Source: JALZKA01 sp963734015
GTDB lineage: Bacteria > Actinomycetota > Thermoleophilia > Solirubrobacterales > 70-9
DNA: 64,000 nucleotides
Assembly (NCBI GenBank): GCA_963734015.1
Contig: CAVTFG010000016.1
Coordinates: forward strand, 124,001 to 188,000
Direction: 5' to 3'
The position numbers and the translations under genes were made by a program. This document shows, one piece after another, positions 16,944 through 26,572 of the stretch (positions are counted from its first letter, which is position 1; each line of letters opens with the position of its first letter). The notes below the pieces were generated by a model. That model saw only the letters and a list, made by a program, of their open reading frames with translations. It searched no databases and was not told where the DNA came from.

Positions 16944-18047
16944 CTACCGGACGTCGAATCCCTCGCCCGTGAGCCGACCGATGTCGTTCGATAACCCGAC
17001 CGCGAACAGCATCAGGACCAGGACGAAGCCGACGACGCTGGCGCGCTCCATGACCCGGAACGGAACCGGCGCGCCGCGGACCTTCTCGACGATGCTCCAG
17101 AAGATGTGCCCGCCGTCGAGCGGCAGGAACGGGAACATGTTGATGATCGCCAGCGACAGGCTGATGACGGCGAGCAGCGTCAGCGCGCGCTCTGCGTCGA
17201 ACTCGATCGCCTGCCGCGTCACCTCGTACGAGCCGACGACGCTGGAGATCTGCTCGCGCTGCTCGGCGTCGAAGATCCGCGCGATCACGCCAACCGTGCT
17301 GGTGGTGATCTCCCACATGAAGTCCACGGAGCGCTCCGCGGCCTCGGGCGGCGAGACGTTCGCATCCACGAAGTTGGCGCCGACGAACTCGAACCCCAGG
17401 CGGAACCGCTCCCGCGCTTCGTCGTAGAACGGCGTGATCTCGAGATCGACCTGCTCGCCGTTGCGTTCGACGACGACATTGGCCGGCTTGGTCGCGCTGC
17501 AGCCGTCCGCGTCGCTCCCTCCCGCGCACTCGAAGCCGTCCAGTGCCGTGGTCAGCTCCTGTGCCTGGGAGTCGAGCGATCCGGCGTCCGTGGTGACCCC
17601 CTCGATCGAAACGACCCGGTCTCCCTCCTGGAGCTGTCCCTCGGCAGGAGCGTCGCTCTCGATCCCGCCCACCGCAAGCTCGGTCGGCTCGTCGAGCGAC
17701 ATCGCCAGGCAGAACAGGATCACGAACGCGATCACCACGTTCACGAACGGTCCCGCGGCGATCACGACGATCCGCTTCCAGACGGGCTGCGCGTAGTACC
17801 CGCGGTGCGCGTCCTCGGCCGGCATCTCCTCGTCCGGGTTCATGCCGCTGATCTTCACGAAGCCCCCGAGGGGGATCGCGCCCACGCCGTACTCGGTCTC
17901 CCCCCGCTTCACGCTCGCCAGCTTCGGCGGGAAGAAGAGGTAGAACTTCTCGACCTTCATTCCCACCGCCTTGGCGGCGACGAAATGGCCCGCCTCGTGG
18001 AAGATGACGAGCATCGCGAAGCCCGCGAAGGCGAGGACCCAGCTCAT
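16944..18047 (-). CDS. rseP: Site-2 zinc metalloprotease
   Basis: M50-family intramembrane protease of 367 residues. HEAGH at about residues 17-21 holds the zinc ligands and catalytic Glu, and the third ligand lies in FPFLPLDGGH near the C-terminus. A PDZ domain (LQEGDRVVSIEGV) sits between the membrane segments, with a larger periplasmic-side insert than in E. coli. Family members cleave anti-sigma factors within the membrane. The start ATG overlaps the dxr stop (ATGA), so the two are translationally coupled. Confidence 0.93.
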   Translation of the reverse strand: MSWVLAFAGFAMLVIFHEAGHFVAAKAVGMKVEKFYLFFPPKLASVKRGETEYGVGAIPLGGFVKISGMNPDEEMPAEDAHRGYYAQPVWKRIVVIAAGPFVNVVIAFVILFCLAMSLDEPTELAVGGIESDAPAEGQLQEGDRVVSIEGVTTDAGSLDSQAQELTTALDGFECAGGSDADGCSATKPANVVVERNGEQVDLEITPFYDEARERFRLGFEFVGANFVDANVSPPEAAERSVDFMWEITTSTVGVIARIFDAEQREQISSVVGSYEVTRQAIEFDAERALTLLAVISLSLAIINMFPFLPLDGGHIFWSIVEKVRGAPVPFRVMERASVVGFVLVLMLFAVGLSNDIGRLTGEGFDVR

Positions 18048-19192
18048 GCGGCGCCACCCCTTCCACCGCGCGGCTCGCGCGTTCGCGGGCCTCGGCGTCC
18101 ACCTCGTAGAGGTCCTGGAAGTGGGTCGGCTCGACCGCGGGCAGCTCGGCGAGCGTCTGCTCGACGATCCGCGGGATTGCCGTGAACGGGATCCGCTCGT
18201 CCAGGAAGGCGGCTACTGCGACCTCGTCGGCGGCGTTCAGGACGCAGGGACCGGTGCCGCCCGCCTCCCCCGCCTCGCGGGCCAGCCGCAGGCACGGAAA
18301 CCGGTCCAGGTCAGGCGCCTCGAAGGCGAGGTTGCCGACCGTGGCCAGGTCGAGCGCGGGCATCGGCACGTCGGCGCGCTCCGGATGGTGCAGCGCGTAG
18401 GAGATCGGAACGCGCATGTCGGGGTAGCCCAGGTGCGCGAGGGAGGCGCCGTCGTTCAAGCTGGATCAGGGAATGGACGATCGACTGCGGATGGACGACC
18501 ACGTCGATCGCCTCGAAGCCGAACCCGAAGAGATGATGCGCCTCGATCACCTCGAGCCCCTTGTTGAAGAGCGTGGCCGAATCGATCGTGATCCGCCCGC
18601 CCATCTCCCAGGTCGGGTGCGCGAGCGCCTCGGCGATCGTGACCTCGGACAGATCATCGCGCTCGCGGAACGGGCCGCCCGAGGCGGTCAGGACCAGGCG
18701 GTCCACCGAGCCGGGGCTGCGCTCGCCGTGGATCAGCTGGTGGAGCGCGGAGTGCTCGGAGTCCACCGGGATGATCGCGGTGCCGGTGGCCTCGGCGAGC
18801 GTGGTGACGAGGGCGCCGCCAACGACCAGGCTCTCCTTGTTCGCCAGCGCAAGGTCGATGCCCTCGGTGAGGGCGACGATCGTCGGGCCGAGGCCGGCCG
18901 AGCCGGTGATCGCGTTCAGGACCATGTCCGCGTCCGAGGTCGCGACCAGCTCGCGGATCCCCTCCTCCCCGGCGAGGACGCCGTCGCGCTCCGCCGCGCA
19001 GCGCTCCGCGGCGTCCGGATCGGCCATCGCGACGCGCGGGACGTCCAGCCGCTTGGCCTGATCGCACGCCTGCTCCCAGCTCGAATCGGCCGAGATCCCG
19101 ACCAGCCGAAGGTCGTCGCCCGCCGCCTGGATCACCTCCAGCGCCTGCTCTCCGATCGAGCCGGTGGAGCCGAGTACGACGACCTTCTTCAC
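18044..19192 (-). CDS. dxr: 1-deoxy-D-xylulose 5-phosphate reductoisomerase (two frameshifts)
   Basis: First committed enzyme of the MEP pathway: it rearranges and reduces DXP to MEP with NADPH. VVLGSTGSIGEQAL is the NADPH loop, ALANKESLVVGG and SEHSAL carry the metal and substrate ligands, and the C-terminal part (NDGASLAHLGYPDMRVPISYAL) follows in another frame. One extra T at 18458-18459 explains the first shift (LIQLNDGAS). A missing G in the GGGG run near 18058 explains the second and places the stop in an ATGA overlap with rseP. I chose GTG 19192; no ribosome-binding site is evident. Confidence 0.92.
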
Positions 19193-19250
19193 GCCAGCGA
19201 GGGTACTGACGGAGGGGTGTCCCGCCTGTATCGTGGGTAGCGGACCCGGC

Positions 19251-20639
19251 ATGGAAACCACGTCCGCCACGGCGAGCCAGATCAAGGACTCGATCCTGGA
19301 CACGATCGGCGAGACGCCGCTCGTGCGGCTCTCGCGGATCGGCAAGGGGATCCGGACGCCGATCATCGCCAAGGCGGAGATGCTGAATCCCGGCGGCTCG
19401 ATCAAGGACCGGATCGCGCTGGGACTGATCGAGGCGGCCGAGCGCGACGGGAGGCTCCGCCCCGGCGGGACGATCGTCGAGCCCACCTCGGGCAACACCG
19501 GCACCGGCTTGGCGATGGCGGCGGTGCTCAAGGGCTACCGGGTGATCGCGGTGATGCCGGACAAGATGTCCAGGGAGAAGATCGACCTCCTGCGCGCCTA
19601 CGGCGCCGAGGTGGTGGTCGCGCCGACCAACGTGCCGCCCGACTCGCCCGAGTCGTACTACCGCGTCGCCGACCGCCTGACGGAGGAGATCCCGGGCGCC
19701 TTCCAGCCGAACCAGTACTTCAACCAGGCGAACCCGGAGGCCCACTACCGGAGCACCGGGCCGGAGGTCTGGCGCCAGACCGAGGGGCGGCTCACCCATT
19801 TCGTGGTCGGCCTCGGAACCGGCGGCACGGTCACCGGCACCGGGCGGTACCTGAAGGAGCAGAACCCGGAGGTCCAGATCGTCGGCGCGGACCCCGAGGG
19901 CTCGATCTATTCCGGCGGTGAGGCGCGGCCGTACCTCGTGGAGGGAGTCGGCGAGGATTTCTGGCCGGAGACGTTCGATCCGTCGCTGGTCGACCGCTAC
20001 GTGACGGTGTCCGACCGCGATTCCTTCCTGACGACACGCCGCCTGGCCGAGACCGAGGGCATCCTCGCCGGTGGCTCGGCCGGGATGGCCGTGCACGCCG
20101 CGCTCCTGGTCGCGCGCGAGCTCGACGACCCCGAGGCGCTGATGATCGTGGTGCTCCCCGACGGCGGCCGCTCGTACCTCTCCAAGGTCTACAACGACGC
20201 CTGGATGCGCGAGTACGGGTTCCTCGACCGCGGCCCCGGGCAGACCGTGGGCGACGTGCTGCGCCACAAGCACGACGAGAGCGCGATTCCTCCGCTCCTC
20301 ACGGTCGAAACGCATGCCAAGGTGCGCGAGGCGGTCGCCCTGATGCACGAGCACCGCGTCTCGCAGATCCCCGTCGTCTCGGCTAACGACGCACAGACCA
20401 TCGCCGGCGCCGTCACCGAGCGCGGGCTCCTGCGCCGGGCGGTCGAGGACCCGAGCCTGCTCGGCGAGGAGATCGTCGAGGTCATGGAGCCACCGTTCCA
20501 CGCGATCCCCTGCGAGGAGCAGGTCCGGGAGGCCGTCGAGCTCCTCAGCGGGCCGAGCGAGGCGCTGGTCGTCACGGACGGCGGGCTGCCCGTGGGGATC
20601 GTCACCCGGGCCGACCTGGTCGAGTCGCTGGCCAAGTGA
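19251..20639 (+). CDS. Cystathionine beta-synthase
   Basis: PLP enzyme of 462 residues. It condenses serine (or O-acetylserine) with homocysteine to give cystathionine. Lys52 (NPGGSIKDR) should bind PLP, PTSGNTGTGLA holds the substrate loop, and GTGGTVTGTG binds the PLP phosphate. Unlike a plain cysteine synthase it ends with a tandem CBS domain pair (about 345-460), which could bind adenine nucleotides or SAM. It is followed by a gamma-synthase/lyase gene with a 4-base overlap, forming a transsulfuration operon. The start ATG 19251 lies 58 bases from the divergent dxr. Confidence 0.9.
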   Translation: METTSATASQIKDSILDTIGETPLVRLSRIGKGIRTPIIAKAEMLNPGGSIKDRIALGLIEAAERDGRLRPGGTIVEPTSGNTGTGLAMAAVLKGYRVIAVMPDKMSREKIDLLRAYGAEVVVAPTNVPPDSPESYYRVADRLTEEIPGAFQPNQYFNQANPEAHYRSTGPEVWRQTEGRLTHFVVGLGTGGTVTGTGRYLKEQNPEVQIVGADPEGSIYSGGEARPYLVEGVGEDFWPETFDPSLVDRYVTVSDRDSFLTTRRLAETEGILAGGSAGMAVHAALLVARELDDPEALMIVVLPDGGRSYLSKVYNDAWMREYGFLDRGPGQTVGDVLRHKHDESAIPPLLTVETHAKVREAVALMHEHRVSQIPVVSANDAQTIAGAVTERGLLRRAVEDPSLLGEEIVEVMEPPFHAIPCEEQVREAVELLSGPSEALVVTDGGLPVGIVTRADLVESLAK

Positions 20640-21727
20640 GCGCGAATCTTCCGGACGACGCGCGGTTCGCGACCCGCACGGTGCACGCGGGCCTGGCCCC
20701 CGATCCCGGCTACGGCGGCGTCGTGCCGGCGATCCATCAGGCGTCGACCTATGTCCAGCAGGCGCCGGGCGAGTTCGTCGAGGACTACGACTACTCGCGA
20801 TCGGCGAACCCCACGCGGGCGGCTCTGGAGAGCGCCCTGGGCGAGCTGGAGGGCGGGCACGCCTCCGCGTTCGGCAGCGGCATGGCGGCGACGCACGCGC
20901 TAATCACCGCGGTTTGCTCCGCGGGCGACCACCTGATCCTCCCGGCCGACCTCTACGGCGGGACGTACCGGCTCGTCGACAAGGTCCTCGCCCGCTGGGG
21001 GCTCGAGTACGACCTGGTGGACCAGACCGACCCGGAGGCGGTGGCCGAGGCGCTGCGGCCGGAGACGAAGCTCGTCTGGGTCGAGACCCCCACGAACCCC
21101 CTCCTGAACGTGGTCGACGTTCCCGCGATCTGTGAGCGGGCCGGCGACGCGCTCGTCTGCGTGGACAGCACCTTCGCCACGCCGGTGGTGCAGCGGCCGT
21201 TGGAACTCGGCGCCGGGGCCGTGATGCACTCCACGACCAAGTACCTCGGCGGGCACTCCGACACCGTCGGCGGCGCCGTGATCGTCGGCGACACCGAGCT
21301 CCACGAGCGCGTCCGGTTCGTCCAGAACTCCGTCGGCGCGATCCCCGGCCCGCTGGACTGCTTCCTCGTCCATCGCGGCCTGCGCACCCTCCACCTCCGG
21401 GTGGCCGCGCATACGGACAACGGGCGGGTGGTCAGTGAGTTCCTGGGGAACGCCGAGGGCGTGCTCGAGGTGAGTTGGCCCGGCTTCGGCGGGATGGTGT
21501 CGTTCCGGCATCCGGACGCGACCAGGATCGCCGCGGCGACGCGCGTGTTCTCGTTGGCCGAGTCGCTGGGCGGCGTCGAGTCGCTGATCGAGGTGCCGCA
21601 GGCGATGACCCACCAGTCGGTGGAGGACTCGGACGCGGCCGTGCCCCCGGACCTCGTGCGGCTCTCCTGCGGCGTCGAGGCGGCCGAGGACCTCGTCGCG
21701 GACCTCCAGCAGGCGATCCGCGGCTAG
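20636..21727 (+). CDS. Cystathionine gamma-synthase/gamma-lyase
   Basis: Cys/Met-metabolism PLP enzyme of 363 residues. Lys202 in HSTTKYLGGHSD forms the aldimine; SRSANPTR and the ETPTNP segment are typical. Sequence alone does not separate the synthase from the lyase. Pairing with cystathionine beta-synthase suggests the lyase direction, that is, cysteine from homocysteine (inference). The start GTG 20636 overlaps the previous stop (GTGA). Confidence 0.88.
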   Translation: MSANLPDDARFATRTVHAGLAPDPGYGGVVPAIHQASTYVQQAPGEFVEDYDYSRSANPTRAALESALGELEGGHASAFGSGMAATHALITAVCSAGDHLILPADLYGGTYRLVDKVLARWGLEYDLVDQTDPEAVAEALRPETKLVWVETPTNPLLNVVDVPAICERAGDALVCVDSTFATPVVQRPLELGAGAVMHSTTKYLGGHSDTVGGAVIVGDTELHERVRFVQNSVGAIPGPLDCFLVHRGLRTLHLRVAAHTDNGRVVSEFLGNAEGVLEVSWPGFGGMVSFRHPDATRIAAATRVFSLAESLGGVESLIEVPQAMTHQSVEDSDAAVPPDLVRLSCGVEAAEDLVADLQQAIRG

Positions 21728-21728
21728 C

Positions 21729-21800
21729 TCAGCCGCTCGGCAACCGCAGGACCGCCCGGTGGTCCGAACCCGGAAGGTCGTGGACCTCGTGCCGACCCAT
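21729..21800 (-). pseudogene. Possible C-terminal scrap of an endonuclease/phosphatase
   Basis: A 23-residue frame ends VHDLPGSDHRAVLRLP before a stop. GSDHRAV is the closing motif of endonuclease/exonuclease/phosphatase-family proteins. An in-frame TAG lies just upstream of the ATG, and nothing more of the family is readable. Very short, so chance is not excluded. Confidence 0.25.
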
Positions 21801-21884
21801 CTGTGAAGCCTAAGACCCAACCGATCGGCGTCGAACGTCCCGGAACCCCCTCTCCAGCGCATACTGCGGGACGTTCGAGGAACG

Positions 21885-23042
21885 GTGAACAAGTTCGCAG
21901 GGATCGGCCTCGCGCTGCTCGTCGTGCTCGCGGGCGTGGCGCTCGTCGTCGGGTTGGGCTCGGATTCGAGCGCGCCTGACGACGAGCCCGGGCCCACGGA
22001 GGCGGTGTCGACGCCCGATGCGCACGACGATCAACCCGAAGCCGCCCGTCCGCGGCCCGAGCGCCTGACGCTCGCGGCCAGTGGGGACATGCTGATCCAC
22101 TCCCCGGTCTATGAACGGGCGCTCGCGATCGGCGGCGGCTCGGACTACGACTTCGAGCCCTTGTTCGAGCCCCTCAGGCCGTGGCTCAAGCGGGCCGACG
22201 TCGCGGTCTGCCACCTCGAGACGTCGCTCGTCGGGTCGCTCCCGCCCTCCGGCTATCCGCTCTTCAACACGCCGCCCTCGTTGGCGTCCGCAATCGCGGC
22301 GACCGGATGGGACGCCTGCAGCATCGCGTCGAACCACGCCGTCGATCAGGGGCAGGAGGGAATCGATGCGACGCTGGACGCTCTCGACCGCGCGGATGTA
22401 CAGCACGCCGGGACCCACTCATCCGAGCGAGCCAGTGACCGGCCCCTGCTGATCCGATCCGGCGAGGTCACGATCGCCCTCCTGTCCTACACGACCGACC
22501 TGAACGGGCTCCAGGCGCCCGCGCCGTGGTCAGTGAATCTCGTCGACGACCCAGATGCCGTGCTGCGCGATGCCCGCAACGCCGTGGCCGAGGGCGCCGA
22601 TGCCGTCATCGTCAACATCCACTGGGGGTCGGGGATCGTGCCGGAGTACACGCACACGCCGAGCGCCGGCCAGCGCGAGTTCGCCACGCGGTTGACACGC
22701 TCGCCCGCGATCACCGCCGTGGTCGGCCAGGGCCCGCACGTCGTGCAGCCGATCGAGCGGATTCACGGCAAGTACGTGGTCTTCAGCGAGGGCAACCTGA
22801 TCTCGAACCAGGGGCCCGCCGCAGGCCTGCCGGCGGCAAGCCAGGACGGGCTCGTCGCGTTCCTGGACCTCATCGTGCGGGGCGAGAGCGCCGACGTGAA
22901 GCGGGTCCGCTACCTACCGGTCTGGGTGAGTCATCCCGACTACGTGGTGCTGCCCGCGACCGGTTCGACCGCAGCCGACGCCCGCGCCCGTGTCGTCTCC
23001 GTCGTCGGTCGCGGAGGCGGGGTCGCGCCGCTCAATAGATAA
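21885..23042 (+). CDS. CapA-family (poly-gamma-glutamate synthesis) protein
   Basis: A 385-residue metallophosphatase-like protein. An N-terminal membrane anchor (residues 4-25) is followed by an Asp/Glu/Pro-rich linker and the CapA domain: SGDMLIHSP, CHLETSLVG, SNHAVDQG and NIHWGSG in the usual order, with GQGPHVVQP near the end. CapA proteins are linked to polyglutamate capsule but are also widespread where no capsule genes exist, as here. The start is GTG 21885. The 3' end overlaps the cdsA stop on the opposite strand by 11 bases. Confidence 0.85.
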   Translation: MNKFAGIGLALLVVLAGVALVVGLGSDSSAPDDEPGPTEAVSTPDAHDDQPEAARPRPERLTLAASGDMLIHSPVYERALAIGGGSDYDFEPLFEPLRPWLKRADVAVCHLETSLVGSLPPSGYPLFNTPPSLASAIAATGWDACSIASNHAVDQGQEGIDATLDALDRADVQHAGTHSSERASDRPLLIRSGEVTIALLSYTTDLNGLQAPAPWSVNLVDDPDAVLRDARNAVAEGADAVIVNIHWGSGIVPEYTHTPSAGQREFATRLTRSPAITAVVGQGPHVVQPIERIHGKYVVFSEGNLISNQGPAAGLPAASQDGLVAFLDLIVRGESADVKRVRYLPVWVSHPDYVVLPATGSTAADARARVVSVVGRGGGVAPLNR

Positions 23043-23826
23043 GTCCGATGCTGAGGTAGTAGCCGGCCACGATCGTGAACAGCACCGCGTCGAGGCGGTC
23101 GAGGAGCCCTCCGTGCGGGCCAACCGCCGTGCCGGAGTCCTTGACGCCCAGGTCGCGCTTCACCATCGATTCGAACAGGTCGCCGATGGGCGCGACCAGG
23201 GCGATCACCGCGCCCATCGCGAGCGCGTCGGTACCCGGCAACCAGTCCTGGTAGAGCCCGGCGAACCAGAACCCGAGCGTCCCGCCGACCAATCCGAACG
23301 CGAGCCCCTCGACCGTCTTGTTGGGTGAGATCGCGGCCGACAGCCGGTGTCGTCCGAACGCCCGGCCGCCGGCGTACGCGGCCGTGTCGGCGGCGATCGT
23401 CGCGATCAGGACGTCGATCAGGAGCGCGGTGCCGTGGTCAGGCAGCTCGATCAGCAGCACCGCGTGCGCGAACGGGAGCCCGATCCAGACGATGCCCAGC
23501 ACCGTGACGGCCACTGACGCCGTGATGCCCTCGACCGATCCGCGCATCACGACGAACAGGAACATCAGCGGGAACGACGCCACCAGCGCCAGGACCATCT
23601 GGTAGTGGTCGCCGAAGTACGCGGCGGCGATCAGTCCGAACGACGCCAGCATCGCGACCGCCGGAAACGGCCGTGCGGCGCGCGCCATGCCGAACAGCTC
23701 GCCGATGCAGATCGCCGCGAGCAGCCCGATCGCCGCGGCGAAGATGCCGCCCCCCGCGATGATGATCGTGATCGCGAACGCGGCCCAGGGCAGCGCCCAC
23801 AGCACGCGCAGCGTGGTCTCCGACAT
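23032..23826 (-). CDS. cdsA: Phosphatidate cytidylyltransferase
   Basis: Makes CDP-diacylglycerol from phosphatidate and CTP, the precursor for the phosphatidyltransferase encoded at 4.4-5.1 kb. A 264-residue multi-helix membrane protein with the family signature in order: SPNKTVEG, PIGDLFESMVKRDLGVKDS, GPHGGLLDRLD. The ATG at 23826 is the conservative start. A GTG at 23947 would add a Pro/Arg/Lys-rich cytoplasmic head, and one missing base in the CCG repeat near 23878 would join the frames; this longer form reads naturally and I think it plausible. Confidence 0.9.
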   Translation of the reverse strand: MSETTLRVLWALPWAAFAITIIIAGGGIFAAAIGLLAAICIGELFGMARAARPFPAVAMLASFGLIAAAYFGDHYQMVLALVASFPLMFLFVVMRGSVEGITASVAVTVLGIVWIGLPFAHAVLLIELPDHGTALLIDVLIATIAADTAAYAGGRAFGRHRLSAAISPNKTVEGLAFGLVGGTLGFWFAGLYQDWLPGTDALAMGAVIALVAPIGDLFESMVKRDLGVKDSGTAVGPHGGLLDRLDAVLFTIVAGYYLSIGLIY

Positions 23827-23977
23827 GGGCTTGGGCGGAGGCGCCGGGGTCTTCGCGCGCCGGGCCGCCTTGCGGCGGCGGCGGCGGCGGTTTGTCCGCG
23901 GGCCGCCGTCGCCGGCGCCTCGGGCGCGTGCGCTCGGGCGTGCTCACGGCGCAGAACCTAAAGCACGCGTCCGCGCG

Positions 23978-24643
23978 CTACCGCGAGCCGAACCTTCGCC
24001 CGCGGCGGTCGTACTCCGCCAGCGCCTCCTCGAACGCCTCCCGGCTGAAGTCCGGCCAGAGCTCATCCCGGAAGACGAACTCCGAATAGGCGCACTGCCA
24101 GAGGAGGTAGTTGGAGATCCGCTCCTCCCCGCTGGTCCGGATGAGGAGGTCGGGGTCGTGCATGTCCGGCGCGTAGAGGTGCTGGCGGAACTCCTCCTCG
24201 GTGTCGCCCTGGAACTCCCGTGCGGCATCCACGATCTCCGCCCGCCCGCCGTAATTGAACGCAACGAACAGGGTGATCCGCTCGTTCGCCGCCGTCGTGC
24301 GCTCCGCCCATTCCATGCGCTCGATCAGGTCCGGGGCGATGCCCGCCCGGCGGCCGATGAACCGCATCCGCACGCCCTCCGAATCCAGCTCGGGGGTCTC
24401 GGACGCGATTCGCTCGCCGAACATTTGCATCAGGCCGGTGACCTCCTCGTCCGAGCGTGACCAGTTCTCGGTCGAGAACGAGAAGACCGTCAGCTCCGCG
24501 ATGCCGAGCCGGGCGGCATCCCGCAACCGGTCCTTGACGACGTCCGCGCCGGCGCGATGGCCCTCGATCGTCGGCACGCCGCGCTGCTCGGCCCAGCGCC
24601 CGTTGCCGTCCGTGATGATCGCGACGTACCGGGCGCGGCTCAA
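23978..24643 (-). CDS. uppS: Isoprenyl (undecaprenyl) diphosphate synthase
   Basis: Cis-prenyltransferase of 221 residues, making the lipid carrier for peptidoglycan. The catalytic Asp is in TDGNGRWAEQRG; VFSFSTENWSR and the C-terminal LIRTSGEERISNYLLWQCAY segment bind isopentenyl diphosphate. The usual Met before the Asp is Thr here. The start codon is TTG 24643, overlapping the frr stop (TTGA), so translation depends on coupling. Confidence 0.93.
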   Translation of the reverse strand: MSRARYVAIITDGNGRWAEQRGVPTIEGHRAGADVVKDRLRDAARLGIAELTVFSFSTENWSRSDEEVTGLMQMFGERIASETPELDSEGVRMRFIGRRAGIAPDLIERMEWAERTTAANERITLFVAFNYGGRAEIVDAAREFQGDTEEEFRQHLYAPDMHDPDLLIRTSGEERISNYLLWQCAYSEFVFRDELWPDFSREAFEEALAEYDRRGRRFGSR

Positions 24644-25215
24644 ACCTCGAGGATCTCTTCCTCTTTCGCCTTGAGCAGCGCGTCGATCTCCTTGGTGGCG
24701 TCGTCGGTCAGGCGCTGGAGCTCGCTCTCGGCGGTGCGCTCGTCGTCCTCGCCGACGTCGCCGTCCTTCTTCAGCTCACGGAGGTCGTGCATCACGTCCC
24801 GGCGGATGTTGCGGACGGACACCTTGCCGCCCTCGGCCACGCCGTGGACGACCTTCACCAACTCCCGGCGCCGCTCCTCGGTCAGCTCGGGGATCTGCAG
24901 GCGGATCACGTTGCCGTCGTTCGACGGCGTCAGGCCGAGGTCGGACTCCTGGATCGCCTTCTCGATCAGACCGATCGCGTTCTTGTCGAACGGCGTCAGG
25001 GTCAGGAGCCGAGCGTCGGTGGCGGCGACGTTCGAGAGCTGCTTGAGCGGCGTTTCGGCACCGTAGTAGTCGACGATCACGCGGTCGAGCAGATGCGGGG
25101 AAGCCCGCCCGGTACGCACCGTCGCCAACTCGTTGCGAAAGGACTCGACTGACTTTTGCATTCGCTCCTCGGCGTCGTCGAGGAGGGCGTCAACCATCGT
25201 TTCTTCGGCGGCCAT
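24640..25215 (-). CDS. frr: Ribosome recycling factor
   Basis: 191 residues of the usual length: three-helix bundle with the hinge segment RTGRASPHLLDRVIVDYYGAETPLKQL and the C-terminal helix EIDALLKAKEEEILEV. With EF-G it splits post-termination ribosomes. It lies nine bases after pyrH within the rpsB-tsf-pyrH-frr operon. Confidence 0.96.
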   Translation of the reverse strand: MAAEETMVDALLDDAEERMQKSVESFRNELATVRTGRASPHLLDRVIVDYYGAETPLKQLSNVAATDARLLTLTPFDKNAIGLIEKAIQESDLGLTPSNDGNVIRLQIPELTEERRRELVKVVHGVAEGGKVSVRNIRRDVMHDLRELKKDGDVGEDDERTAESELQRLTDDATKEIDALLKAKEEEILEV

Positions 25216-25224
25216 CGCGCGATC

Positions 25225-25941
25225 CTATTTAACGATCGTCCCCACGCGCTCGCCGCGGACGATGCGGTCGATGTTGCGCTCGTCGTCGAGGTTGAAGACG
25301 TGGATCGGCAGCTCGTTGTCCATGCAGAGCGAGAGCGCGGTCGAGTCCATCACCTTCAGGCCGCGCTCGATCGCCTCCATGTGCGTCAGCTCCGGCAGGA
25401 ACGTCGCGTCCGGGTTCTCGCTGGGGTCGGAGTCGAAGACCCCCTCCACGCCGCGCTTCGCCATCAGGATCGCGTCGGCGTGGATCTCGAGGGCCCGGAG
25501 CGCCGCCGCCGTGTCCGTCGTGAAGAACGGGTTGCCCGTGCCGGCGGCGAAGATCACGACGCGGCCCTTCTCCAGGTGCCGGATCGCGCGCCGGCGGATG
25601 TACGGCTCGGCCACCTCGGTGACCTGGATCGCCGACAGGACCCGGGTGAACGATCCGATCTTCTCCAGCGCGTCCTGGAGCGTCAGCGCGTTCAAGACGG
25701 TCGCGAGCATCCCCATGTAGTCAGCAGTGGCTCGATCCATCCCCGCCGCGGCTCCCTTGAGGCCGCGATAGATGTTCCCCGCGCCGACCACGACGGCGAC
25801 CTCCACGCCGCTCTCGGCCACGTCGCGGACCTGGTGGGCGATGGCGTCCAAGCGCTTGGCGTCCGTCCCGTACTCCAGCTCGCCCATGAGGGCCTCGCCG
25901 GAGAGCTTTAGGAGGACGCGTTTGAAGACGGGGTCGGCCAA
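25225..25941 (-). CDS. pyrH: UMP kinase
   Basis: 238 residues of the amino-acid-kinase fold, phosphorylating UMP to UDP. VLLKLSGEALMG binds the phosphates; GAGNIYRGL and the FAAGTGNPFFTTDTAA loop bind UMP and ATP. Lies between tsf and frr, spaced by 13 and 9 bases. Confidence 0.96.
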   Translation of the reverse strand: MADPVFKRVLLKLSGEALMGELEYGTDAKRLDAIAHQVRDVAESGVEVAVVVGAGNIYRGLKGAAAGMDRATADYMGMLATVLNALTLQDALEKIGSFTRVLSAIQVTEVAEPYIRRRAIRHLEKGRVVIFAAGTGNPFFTTDTAAALRALEIHADAILMAKRGVEGVFDSDPSENPDATFLPELTHMEAIERGLKVMDSTALSLCMDNELPIHVFNLDDERNIDRIVRGERVGTIVK

Positions 25942-25954
25942 ACCGGCCGGAACC

Positions 25955-26572
25955 TTATTCCTCGCCGACTTGGAACCTTGCGAACCTCGCGATCCGGATG
26001 TTCTCGCCGGTGTTCGCGGCCAGCGCCTGGCGCAGGTCCTCGATCGTCTTCCCCTCGTGCATGTCGGTGCGGATGTGCTCCTGCTCGAGGAGGGCGACGT
26101 CCTGCGACCACTTCGAGATCTGGCCGTCGACGATCTTCTGGATGATGTCCTCGGGCTTGCCCTCCTCGGCGGCCTTGGCGGCGAAGACCCTGCGCTCGGC
26201 CTCCTTCGCCTCCTCGGGAATCTCCTCGACCGACACGTACTGCGGCACGTTCGGGGAGCCGGCGATGTGGATCGCCACCTCCCGGGCGAAGTCCTGGAAA
26301 TCGTCGTTGCGGGCTACGAAGTCGGTCTCGCACTGGATCTCGACCATCACGCCGATCTTTCCGTCCGCGTGGATATACGACCCGACCGTGCCCTCCGAGG
26401 TCGACCGGCCGGACCGCTTGGCGGCCGAAGCCTGGCCCTTCACGCGGAGCAGCTCGATCGCCTTCTCGATATCGCCCTCGGCCTCCGTCAGCGCGGCCTT
26501 CGCGTCCATGATCCCCGCCCCGGTTCGCTCCCGGAGCTCCTTCACGTCCTTGGCCGACGGCGCGTGGCTCAC
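25955..26572 (-). CDS. tsf: Elongation factor Ts
   Basis: Nucleotide exchange factor for EF-Tu, short form of 205 residues. The UBA-like N-terminus (KDVKELRERTGAGIMDAK) and the core IQCETDFVARND are clear. The start GTG 26572 overlaps the rpsB stop (GTGA); longer starts would lie inside rpsB. A single core subdomain accounts for the reduced length compared with E. coli. Confidence 0.94.
   Translation of the reverse strand: MSHAPSAKDVKELRERTGAGIMDAKAALTEAEGDIEKAIELLRVKGQASAAKRSGRSTSEGTVGSYIHADGKIGVMVEIQCETDFVARNDDFQDFAREVAIHIAGSPNVPQYVSVEEIPEEAKEAERRVFAAKAAEEGKPEDIIQKIVDGQISKWSQDVALLEQEHIRTDMHEGKTIEDLRQALAANTGENIRIARFARFQVGEE

Noticed and set aside
18044..18460. Programmed frameshifting in dxr
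   Set aside because: No slippery heptamer or downstream pseudoknot is evident, and similar breaks occur in many unrelated genes, which points to sequence error.
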